DNA of 5,611 nucleotides from the NCBI GenBank assembly GCA_021298235.1, contig JAJTDX010000151.1:1-5611 (forward strand). The letters are read 5' to 3'. The notes below the pieces were generated by a model. It saw nothing but the letters and a program-made list of their open reading frames with translations. It searched no databases and was not told the origin of the DNA. The position numbers and the translations under genes were made by a program. Positions 1 through 5,611 of the stretch are shown in pieces. Position 1 is the first letter of the stretch; every line of letters begins with the position of its first letter. Source of the DNA: Cryomorphaceae bacterium (GTDB taxonomy: Bacteria; Bacteroidota; Bacteroidia; Flavobacteriales; Crocinitomicaceae).

Positions 1-2
1 AT

Positions 3-1109
3 AAGATCGAAATCCTCGGGAATCCAATTCCTAAATCGGATTCAGATGTCGTGGGAAGTTTTGACCAACCGGAATCATTTGAGTTTGAGTATGAAATCGG
101 TCTTTCACCAAAATTTGAAATTCCACTGAATGCGAAAAGCAAATACGACTATCTCCAGGTAAAGGTAGATGAGGATTTGATCAACAAACAAATTGAAGAC
201 CTAACGAGACGTTACGGTAAACTTGTTTCAGCAGATTCTGTCGGAGAAAAGGATCTTGTAATGGCTCAATTTGTAGAACTTAACGATGACGGAACTGTGA
301 AGGAGTCGGGAATACTTCATTCCTCTACTGTATCTATGGAGTTTGTAGAGGACCAGTCCGTAAAAAAGGAATTGGTCGGAAAGAATATTGGTGATAAAGT
401 CACGGTTGATCCTTCCAAAGTTTCCCGTGGTGGAAAAGACACTGCCGCAATGTTGGGAATAACTGAAGAGGCGCTCGGTACAATTTCTTCGAAATTTCAG
501 CTGACCATAAACGAGATCAAACACATGGAAACTGCGACGCTGGATCAAGAACTTTTTGACAAACTGTTTGGTCCTGGAACGGTCAATTCAGAAAAAGAAT
601 TGCGTGAACGAGTCGCTTCTGATTTAAAAGGAATGTTTTCCAACGACTCTGACCGAATGTTAACGCGAGACATTTATAACGATCTATTGGAAAAAACCAA
701 GGTGAGTTTGCCAGATCAGTTTCTAAAAAGATGGATAAAACTATCGAATGAAAAGGAGATTACAGAGGAGCAGATTGAGCAAGAATATGGTAGCTACGCC
801 AAAGGGTTGAAGTGGCAGCTGATTCAAGGAAATATCTTCAAAGAAAACGAGATTGGTTTAGATCATCAAGAGGTGGTTGACTTTACCAAGGGACTCGTTA
901 TTAGTAACTATGCACAATACGGCATTCCTGCTCCGGAAGATGAGCAATTGACATCTACAGCACTATCTGTCTTAAAGAACAAGGAGGAGGCAAACCGTAT
1001 TTATGATATGCTTGCTGAACAGAAGTTAACTAAATATTTTAAAGATACTGTCAAACTCAACGAGAAGCAAGTCACATACGATGAGTTTCTTGCGCTCGCA
1101 TCCAAATAG
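3..1109 (+). CDS. tig: Trigger factor (ribosome-associated chaperone), 5'-truncated
   Basis: Trigger factor binds the ribosome exit tunnel and shields nascent polypeptides. The frame is open from the window's first bases, so 368 residues are visible. Family members are usually about 430-450 residues, so roughly 75-80 N-terminal residues, including the ribosome-docking loop, lie upstream. The GTG at 51 is an internal valine codon, not the start: the residues before it (KIEILGNPIPKSDSD) fit the Bacteroidota trigger-factor N-domain. The FEFEYEIGLSPKFEI stretch closes that domain. A divergent FKBP-like domain spans about visible residues 80-175, and the helical C-terminal chaperone domain about 176-368 (for example ELFDKLFGPG, then SLPDQFLKRW). 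The usual PGFE segment of the FKBP domain is not seen. The gene ends at TAG 1107-1109, followed by an intrinsic terminator. Identification is by recalled family pattern; confidence is high. Confidence 0.93.
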   Translation, partial: KIEILGNPIPKSDSDVVGSFDQPESFEFEYEIGLSPKFEIPLNAKSKYDYLQVKVDEDLINKQIEDLTRRYGKLVSADSVGEKDLVMAQFVELNDDGTVKESGILHSSTVSMEFVEDQSVKKELVGKNIGDKVTVDPSKVSRGGKDTAAMLGITEEALGTISSKFQLTINEIKHMETATLDQELFDKLFGPGTVNSEKELRERVASDLKGMFSNDSDRMLTRDIYNDLLEKTKVSLPDQFLKRWIKLSNEKEITEEQIEQEYGSYAKGLKWQLIQGNIFKENEIGLDHQEVVDFTKGLVISNYAQYGIPAPEDEQLTSTALSVLKNKEEANRIYDMLAEQKLTKYFKDTVKLNEKQVTYDEFLALASK

Positions 1110-1115
1110 AACTTT

Positions 1116-1147
1116 ATAACCTCAACATTGTTGGGGTTATTTTTTTT
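1116..1147 (+). terminator. Intrinsic terminator after tig
   Basis: An 11-bp stem (ATAACCTCAAC at 1116-1126 with GTTGGGGTTAT at 1130-1140) has one G-T wobble, closes a 3-base ATT loop and runs straight into eight T's (1140-1147). It begins 6 bases after the tig stop codon. This is a textbook Rho-independent terminator on the + strand. A TTG codon inside it (1128) is in frame with the next gene but is not a credible start. Confidence 0.9.
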
Positions 1148-1154
1148 GAGACTG

Positions 1155-1877
1155 ATGAAGACCTCGGACGGATTTGGACATATAAAACATTTTATCAGGT
1201 TTTCTCTGGTAATTAGTCCGCTTGTATTTGTTGCGTTAACCGCAGTTGCCCAGCCTTCAGCAGTTGCTAGAAAAAAAAAGCGATACAACTATATCCTGAC
1301 TGCAGGATATATGTTTGTCAATGACAATGAAGAGAAATTCAACAATCTTCTGGTGGGAACCAATTCATGGAATTTTGCTCCATATCCTGCCTATTTATCT
1401 GTCAATAAGTTTTTACGAAAAGGACTAAGCCATCAATACTTGGCCTCTTTCACTCCGTATCGCCCAAACATCATTGTTAACGATACTTCGAATGTAAAAG
1501 GATTCCTGGCCAGCGTCGATTATGCCTTTCGAATAGATCCAAACAGATATATAAAAAGTATGCCCAGGGAGATCGATCCATTCGTCATGTTTGGAGGAGG
1601 AATTACGTATCGTCAGATTGGTGTTGGTAGCCTTACACCTCATCTCAACATGAACATTGGGATCCATTTCTGGTTTACAAAAAATTGGGGTCTCGAACTG
1701 CAGGCCGTTGGAAAGCTCGCTCTTCTTCCGGACATTTATTTCACAAGAAACGATTATTTCCAACTTTCAGCAGGTGTAAGTTATCGAACCATTCCAAGTA
1801 AGAAGTACACCAAAAGCAAAAAAAGGTACAAGTGGCTGAACGAACGTCAGCGCTACCGAACACGAGATACCCGTTAG
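1155..1877 (+). CDS. OmpA-like outer-membrane beta-barrel protein with basic C-terminal tail
   Basis: The predicted product has 240 residues from ATG 1155. I prefer this start to the in-frame TTG at 1128, which lies inside the terminator hairpin. Residues 1-33 look like a signal peptide: basic residues, a hydrophobic stretch at about 16-31, then AVAQ as the likely cleavage site. Residues 44-211 alternate polar and hydrophobic positions with aromatic girdles, as in an 8-stranded OmpA-type barrel. Landmarks are YNYILTAGYMFVNDNEEKF, SWNFAPYPAYLSV, DPFVMFGGGITY, MNIGIHFWFTKNWGLELQA and YFQLSAGVSYR. This order (W..NF.P.P..LSV, then Y..FGGG, then NIG..FWF..NWGL) resembles barrel domains of Flavobacteriales OmpA-family proteins. 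The peptidoglycan-binding OmpA C-domain is absent; about 27 Lys/Arg-rich residues (214-240) end the protein. No strong ribosome-binding site precedes it (only GAG at 1148-1150). Function beyond an envelope barrel is unknown. Confidence 0.75.
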   Translation: MKTSDGFGHIKHFIRFSLVISPLVFVALTAVAQPSAVARKKKRYNYILTAGYMFVNDNEEKFNNLLVGTNSWNFAPYPAYLSVNKFLRKGLSHQYLASFTPYRPNIIVNDTSNVKGFLASVDYAFRIDPNRYIKSMPREIDPFVMFGGGITYRQIGVGSLTPHLNMNIGIHFWFTKNWGLELQAVGKLALLPDIYFTRNDYFQLSAGVSYRTIPSKKYTKSKKRYKWLNERQRYRTRDTR

Positions 1878-3676
1878 TGTATCACAACATCGAATGGCAT
1901 TCGCATTTGTATGCGTGACATGGAAGAAATCCGTTGAAGGTGCTTGTATTGTTCCAAGAGCTCTGCAGGTAGCTTAGCGTTTGAACGAATGATCTTTGAA
2001 TTTTCTTCACCTTCGTTCAATTCTTCGAGCAACTCAATGAACTTATCATCTTTTGCTAATGGATAATACAACACTCTTGCCTCTTTAATATCGGATAATT
2101 TAGCTGCATGTGCTATTGCGTCTTCCAATCCACCAATTTGGTCTACCAATCCAATTTCCTTCGCATCCAGACCAGTCCAAACTCTTCCTCGGGCAATGAT
2201 ATTTACCTGTTCCCGAGACATTTTCCTGCCTGTGGAAACCCTTGTCAGAAATTGTGAATAGGTACTGTCTACTTCGCTCTGTATCATGGCCAATTCTTCT
2301 TTGGTTAATTTGCGATTCGTACTCATCACGGAATGGCTGTTCGTTGATGCTCTGTCGAAGGTGATACCCAATTTATTTTCAAACATTTTTCCGGTATAGG
2401 GGATCATCCCGAATACACCTATCGAACCTGTGATAGTTGTCGGTTCAGCGAAAATTGCAGTAGCCGGTGCGGCGATGTAATAACCACCTGACGCAGCGAC
2501 ATCACCCATTGAGACGATGACCTTTTTAACCTTGTTGGTCAGGTAAACCTCTCTCCAGATTTCTTCGCTCGCCAGTGCGCTTCCACCAGGACTGTTGATC
2601 CTGAAGACAATTGTTTTGACCGATTTGTTTTTTCGTGCATCTCTAAACAACTTGCAAATGTCTCGGGAAGTAAGCTCATCTCCGTCCGTGGAAACTTCTC
2701 CCTCAGCCAGAATAACAGCGATATTTGGCTTGTCATTTTTTGTTAAAAGTTGATTCTGCTTGAACTTTTTACGGGTGTATTTTTCGAAATCCAACAGTGT
2801 CAAATCCTCGGGATCATCGAGTCCCACTTTTTTAGCGAGAATTTCCATGACCTCATCACGATACTTAACCCCCTTGAACATGTTCAAATTCAACCCGTCT
2901 TCAGCTCGCTTGATTTTCATTTGTTCGGCAATTGTATGCAGCGTATCCACTGAAATTGCAGTTGATTTGGACATATCCGTTCTCAAATCTTCCCACATGG
3001 AGCTCAGATAGCGGTTAATCTGAACTTTGGAGGAGTCGCTCATTTTGTCTCTGAAGAATGGTTCTACCGCACTTTTGAAATCATTGTTGGATCCTCTGAT
3101 CACTTGAACTTCTACTCCCAGCTTGTCCAGTGCACCCTTGAAAAATGTAAGCTCAGTCCCCAAACCTAAAAACTCCATTGCAGAAGAAGGAAAAGCATAA
3201 TTTTCCTTCGCAACGGAGGATAGGTAAAACTCTTTTTGAGAGATCAATTCACCGGCATTGTATGCCACTACAAACTTTCCACTCTTTTGAAATTCCTTGA
3301 TCTTATTACGAATTTCTTTTGCTGTGGCATATCCACAATTGAGGTCACCGATTTCAAGAAAAATCCCTTTTATCTTCGAATCTTTCTGTGCAGCCTCAAA
3401 GCCATACAGCAGATCACTTAGTCCCAGAGTATTTGTGAGCTCGAAATTCATCGGGTCAATGCTGATATCTGAACGTTCTTTGATCTCTCCATCTAAGGTA
3501 ACATGCAAAACAGAGTTGTTCCTCACCGCAAGTGGTTTTGGACCAAACTCACCGAAGCTGCCTATGATGCCTCCCAGAACCAGAATAAATAGGAAGATTC
3601 CTATGATAGACATTATGGATACCGCCAAAAGACTTGGCCAAAAAATTCTTCCGAACGAAATTGGTTTATCAGACAT
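1874..3676 (-). CDS. sppA: Signal peptide peptidase SppA, 67K type
   Basis: SppA is an inner-membrane-anchored serine/lysine peptidase (family S49) that degrades signal peptides left after secretion. The 600-residue length matches the long, two-domain 67K type (E. coli about 618). One membrane helix lies at about residues 14-40. The N-terminal S49 domain carries the general-base lysine, K201 in NDFKSAVEPFFRDKMS (codon 3074-3076), equivalent to E. coli K209. The C-terminal domain has RINSPGGSALASEEIWREV (359-377) and the nucleophile S396 in GDVAASGGYYIAAPA (codon 2489-2491), equivalent to E. coli S409. TTITGSIGVFG (413-423) and GRVWTGLDAKEIGLVDQIGG (497-516) are further family signatures. The ATG at 3674-3676 places the helix at the usual position. 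The enzyme appears intact. It converges on the barrel gene with a 4-base overlap of stop codons and diverges from the carboxypeptidase gene. Confidence 0.96.
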   Translation of the reverse strand: MSDKPISFGRIFWPSLLAVSIMSIIGIFLFILVLGGIIGSFGEFGPKPLAVRNNSVLHVTLDGEIKERSDISIDPMNFELTNTLGLSDLLYGFEAAQKDSKIKGIFLEIGDLNCGYATAKEIRNKIKEFQKSGKFVVAYNAGELISQKEFYLSSVAKENYAFPSSAMEFLGLGTELTFFKGALDKLGVEVQVIRGSNNDFKSAVEPFFRDKMSDSSKVQINRYLSSMWEDLRTDMSKSTAISVDTLHTIAEQMKIKRAEDGLNLNMFKGVKYRDEVMEILAKKVGLDDPEDLTLLDFEKYTRKKFKQNQLLTKNDKPNIAVILAEGEVSTDGDELTSRDICKLFRDARKNKSVKTIVFRINSPGGSALASEEIWREVYLTNKVKKVIVSMGDVAASGGYYIAAPATAIFAEPTTITGSIGVFGMIPYTGKMFENKLGITFDRASTNSHSVMSTNRKLTKEELAMIQSEVDSTYSQFLTRVSTGRKMSREQVNIIARGRVWTGLDAKEIGLVDQIGGLEDAIAHAAKLSDIKEARVLYYPLAKDDKFIELLEELNEGEENSKIIRSNAKLPAELLEQYKHLQRISSMSRIQMRMPFDVVIH

Positions 3677-3695
3677 GTGTGTTTATTATGAATTT

Positions 3696-3727
3696 CGAAA
3701 ATAACAACGTTCTTCGCTATGCCCAAC
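3696..3727 (-). promoter_or_regulatory. Candidate sppA promoter (Bacteroidota-type)
   Basis: Read on the - strand, GTTG (3727-3724) is followed by 20 bases and then TATTTTCG (3703-3696). The known Bacteroidota sigma-factor consensus is TTTG, about 19 bases, then TAnnTTTG. The match is 3/4 at the upstream box and 5/6 at the downstream box. The downstream box ends 19 bases before the sppA ATG, giving a leader of roughly a dozen bases. No Shine-Dalgarno sequence is visible, which is common in this phylum. AT-rich DNA makes chance matches likely. Confidence 0.35.
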
Positions 3728-3831
3728 CTATTTTATACCAAAGGCGTTTAGTCCACGATGAACGTAAAAACTATAGGATGAATGTGAATGTTGTTAACTC
3801 AATGAAATCATTTGTCTTTGTTGATGGTTTG

Positions 3832-3875
3832 TTTGTCGAAAAATTATTTTCTACCCGTATTATTGATTATTTTCG
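3832..3875 (+). promoter_or_regulatory. Possible promoter region of the carboxypeptidase gene
   Basis: Two overlapping candidates exist. TTTG at 3832-3835 is followed 22 bases later by TATTATTG at 3858-3865, which matches 5 of the 6 fixed positions of TAnnTTTG but with spacing longer than the usual 19 or so. TATTTTCG at 3868-3875 lies within the repeat copy and mirrors the sppA box, but has no good upstream partner. Either would give a leader of only about 8-30 bases. The call rests on weak matches in AT-rich DNA. Confidence 0.22.
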
Positions 3876-3887
3876 AAATCTGAACTA

Positions 3888-4319
3888 ATGCTAAAAATTA
3901 TGAGAATCACTTTGGTCTTATCTGTCATATTCTTGTCATTGACATGTGTTGCACAAAAATATTCACGGGTTAAAATTTACACCAACGCAGAAGGCCTGCT
4001 ACGTTTGTCTGAATTGGGCGTACCTGTAGATCATGGAACGTACAAACACGGAGAATTCTTTATTTCGGAATATTCGGATTCTGAATTATTGACAATTAAG
4101 GAGAATGGATTTTCTTTTGATGTATTGATCGACGACGTTCAAGCTGATTTTTTAGAGCAAAACGCGCTTAATAAAGCTCCTGAGCAGAAAAATGCGTCTT
4201 GTTCAGGTGCTACCGGTGGTGGCACATCTTCGTTCGAATTTCAGATAATCCCAATACGGACGAGGCTGCTGAACCCAAGGTTCTCTACACGGCGATACAT
4301 CATGCTCGCGAACCGATGA
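3888..4319 (+). CDS. 5' fragment: signal peptide and propeptide-like region of the M14 carboxypeptidase
   Basis: The fragment has 143 residues as read, of which about 117 are meaningful. Starts at ATG 3888 (MLKIMRITLVL) or ATG 3900 (MRITLVLSV) are both possible; the second gives a more standard signal peptide. The hydrophobic core ITLVLSVIFLSLTCVA ends at a likely signal peptidase I site before QKYSRV. Cys20 is not in a good lipobox, so a lipoprotein is unlikely. Residues 24-100 (YSRVKIY, LGVPVDHGTYKHGEFFIS, LIDDVQADFLEQN) match the N-terminal region seen before the catalytic domain in Bacteroidota M14 peptidases, probably a propeptide. A Gly/Ser-rich stretch (SCSGATGGGTSS, 104-115) follows. 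After about residue 117 the frame reads nonsense (an Arg-rich stretch) before TGA. The start codon overlaps the stop of a doubtful small reading frame as TAATG. Confidence 0.6.
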   Translation: MLKIMRITLVLSVIFLSLTCVAQKYSRVKIYTNAEGLLRLSELGVPVDHGTYKHGEFFISEYSDSELLTIKENGFSFDVLIDDVQADFLEQNALNKAPEQKNASCSGATGGGTSSFEFQIIPIRTRLLNPRFSTRRYIMLANR

Positions 4320-5611
4320 GTCTGATGGAAACAATTTTTTATATGTGGTATTTATTGGAAAACTATTCTACCGATGAGGAAGTGAAGTATTTAGTTGATA
4401 ACATGCAGATGTATTTTGTTCCGTGTATCAATCCAGACGGATATGTCTACAATGAGACTACGAATCCTACAGGTGGTGGAATGTGGAGAAAAAATCGTCG
4501 TAACAATGGGGGAGGTTCATATGGAGTGGATCTGAACAGAAATTACTCCTATGGATGGGGGACAACCGGTACAAGCACTAATCCAAACAATGATACATAT
4601 TGTGGTCCTTCTGCGTTCTCTGAGCCTGAAACTCAGGCAATGCGCTGGTTGGTTCAAAATAATGATTTCAAAACAGCATTCAATGCCCACACATACGCTG
4701 AGGCCATATTATTTCCGATAGGTACGACAACCGCTGAGTTTGCGCCACGTCACGACTGGTTTCAAGATGAGGGAAATCACATGGTTCAATACAATGGATA
4801 CACGGCAATGAAGAGCTCAGGCCTTTATCCTGCTTCTGGAGATTCGGATGATTACATGTACAAAGTAGATATTGGTGTGGGACAAAAAGATACCATTATG
4901 GCGCACACACCTGAGGTAGGTACGGCTTTCTGGCAACCATCTTCACAAATAGATGCTACATGTAAAGAAATGGTATTTTCAAACTTGGTTTTAGCTCATT
5001 TGTCTAGAAAATATCTAATTGTACAAGACGTTGATCCTTCTTCGATCGCTACCTTGTCCGGGAACTTCAATCATTCGGCACAACGACTTGGTTTGGAGGA
5101 TGGTCCTGTAACAGTTTCAATTGAACCATTGCTCAATATTTCGTTTGTTGGAGCACCTATTGTTCATGACATTCCATGCAGGGCAACCGCAAATGGTGCA
5201 ATTTCCTACTCGTTAAATCCTTCAATTCAATTTGGAGATCAGATTCGATATGTATTGAAAACGGATAATGGGTTGTGGATTAAAAAGGATACTATTACTA
5301 AAACCTATGGTGCTTTAACATTGCAGGCGCTCGAAGATGGTGCAACAACAAACTGGACCGCAGCACCTTCATCCACAAGCTGGAATTCTACAACAAGTAC
5401 TTTTGTTTCAGCCTCAACTTCATACACAGAGAGCCCTTCAGGAAACTACAGTAACAATCAAAACAAGACCTATACTTATGATAACCCAATTGACTTGACC
5501 AATGCCACCAACGCCATGATCTCCTACTATGCTAAGTGGGCGATTGAGGCAGACTACGATTATTGTCAGTTTCAAGTTTCTACTGACAATGGGTCAACAT
5601 GGATTGGTCAA
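4184..5611 (+). CDS. 3' fragment: M14 zinc carboxypeptidase catalytic domain plus C-terminal beta domains, partial
   Basis: This frame is open without a stop from 4184 to the last base; recognisable homology begins near 4229-4238. All key M14 residues are present. The zinc ligands are the HxxE of HHAREP (His 4301-4303, Glu 4310-4312) and the His of NAHTY (4688-4690). Substrate binders are Arg in WRKNRR (4496-4498) and Asn-Arg in DLNRNY (4535-4540). Tyr in LYPASGDSDDYMY (4826-4828) and the catalytic Glu of TPEVG (4913-4915) complete the set, corresponding to carboxypeptidase A H69, E72, H196, R127, N144-R145, Y248 and E270. After about 5010 comes a beta-sandwich-like region. From about 5400 a second module (ESPSGNYSNN, IDLTNATNAMISYYAKWAIE, STDNGSTW) resembles the jellyroll domain found with secreted metallopeptidases such as immune inhibitor A. 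A C-terminal secretion signal could lie beyond the window. The lone fragment lacks a signal peptide; ATG 4316 would start inside the zinc motif region. Confidence 0.85.

Larger units (their letters stand above)
3692..3879. repeat. 13-base inverted repeat pair flanking the divergent spacer
   Basis: ATTTCGAAAATAA at 3692-3704 is the exact reverse complement of TTATTTTCGAAAT at 3867-3879. The copies are 162 bases apart, and each sits just upstream of one of the two divergent genes: 15 bases from the sppA ATG, and 8 bases from the first carboxypeptidase ATG. Each copy contains TATTTTCG, which resembles the downstream box of Bacteroidota promoters, and a TTTCGAAA or TTCGAA palindromic core. It may be a mirrored promoter or operator element, or coincidence; a related TATTTTTCGAAATCC string inside the sppA coding region (around 2779) shows such strings can arise without regulatory meaning. 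Confidence 0.4.
3888..5611 (+). pseudogene. Secreted M14 zinc carboxypeptidase gene, frame-disrupted and 3'-truncated by the window
   Basis: One gene appears split over two frames. The 5' part (3888 to about 4238) encodes a signal peptide and propeptide-like region. From about 4229-4240 the homologous protein continues in the next frame (FVRISDNPNTDEAAEPKV, then HHAREP) and stays open to base 5611. The upstream frame reads on into unrelated residues and stops at 4317-4319; the downstream frame has a stop at 4181-4183, so the switch must lie within 4184-4319. About 60-80 residues that normally precede ISDNP in this family (Y.TY..M...L..M, then an EGR-containing strand) are missing. That points to an internal deletion of 3n+1 bases rather than a simple one-base slip. 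No slippery heptamer typical of programmed -1 frameshifting is visible. A sequencing or assembly error is the main alternative. Without a fix, the full enzyme cannot be made. Confidence 0.72.

Noticed and set aside
51..53. GTG at 51 as the start of the first gene
   Set aside because: The frame is open upstream to the window edge and those residues fit the trigger-factor N-domain, so the gene simply enters the window from the left.
228..548. Antisense reading frame inside tig, and similar ones inside the barrel and sppA genes
   Set aside because: They overlap well-supported genes, show no family features and look like frame shadows.
1818..1851. Possible sppA terminator on the - strand: GCTGA/TCAGC hairpin (1835-1851) followed by a T-run (A's at 1818-1824)
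   Set aside because: The stem is only 5 bp with a 7-base loop, and the T-run starts 10 bases away, too far for a normal intrinsic terminator. The A-run is explained by the Lys codons of the barrel protein tail.
1890..1916. Overlapping small inverted repeats CGAATGGCATTCG and CGCATTTGTATGCG near the sppA 3' end
   Set aside because: Stems of about 5 bp, mutually exclusive and without a T-run; they lie in codons for the SppA C-terminus, so no regulatory role can be supported.
3688..3888. A 66-codon + strand reading frame across the divergent spacer, ending TAATG on the carboxypeptidase start
   Set aside because: The overlap looks like translational coupling, but the peptide is rich in Asn, Arg and Phe with no recognisable domain, has no ribosome-binding site and occupies the promoter space of two divergent genes. 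Most likely chance.
4226..4245. Programmed -1 ribosomal frameshifting to join the two carboxypeptidase fragments
   Set aside because: No X XXY YYZ slippery heptamer in frame and no obvious downstream pseudoknot; the apparent loss of part of the fold also favours mutation or artefact.

Overview
The window looks like an ordinary chromosomal segment from a Bacteroidota bacterium, most likely of the Flavobacteriales/Cytophagales type. The trigger factor is of the divergent Bacteroidota kind. A small outer-membrane barrel protein resembles the OmpA-like barrels of Flavobacteriales. The M14 carboxypeptidase has the propeptide-like N-terminus and the C-terminal beta domains typical of secreted Bacteroidota peptidases. 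None of the gene starts has a strong Shine-Dalgarno sequence, which also fits. The genus cannot be named from this sequence alone.

Layout. Positions 3-1109 (+) hold the 3' part of tig (trigger factor); its N-terminal ribosome-binding end lies before the window. A clear intrinsic terminator follows at 1116-1147. Only 7 bases after its T-run, at 1155-1877 (+), starts a gene for a signal-peptide-bearing, OmpA-like beta-barrel protein with a very basic tail. It runs tail to tail into sppA (1874-3676, -), a full-length 67K-type signal peptide peptidase with both catalytic residues; the two stop codons overlap by 4 bases. A 211-bp divergent spacer (3677-3887) carries candidate Bacteroidota-type promoter elements and a 13-base inverted repeat, one copy just outside each gene start. 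From 3888 to the window end (+) lies a secreted M14 zinc carboxypeptidase gene that is broken. Its signal peptide and propeptide-like region are in one frame, and the catalytic and C-terminal beta domains continue in another frame from about 4184-4240. The first part of the M14 fold seems to be deleted at the junction. The downstream frame is open to the last base, so the true 3' end is outside the window.

Functionally the genes share a loose envelope and protein-quality theme: a nascent-chain chaperone, an outer-membrane barrel, a membrane-bound peptidase that degrades cleaved signal peptides, and an exported peptidase. They do not form one operon. I found no tRNA, rRNA, CRISPR array, insertion sequence or evident novel defence or biosynthetic system. 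The most notable points are the disrupted carboxypeptidase with its microhomology-like junction, and the mirrored motif between the divergent genes.
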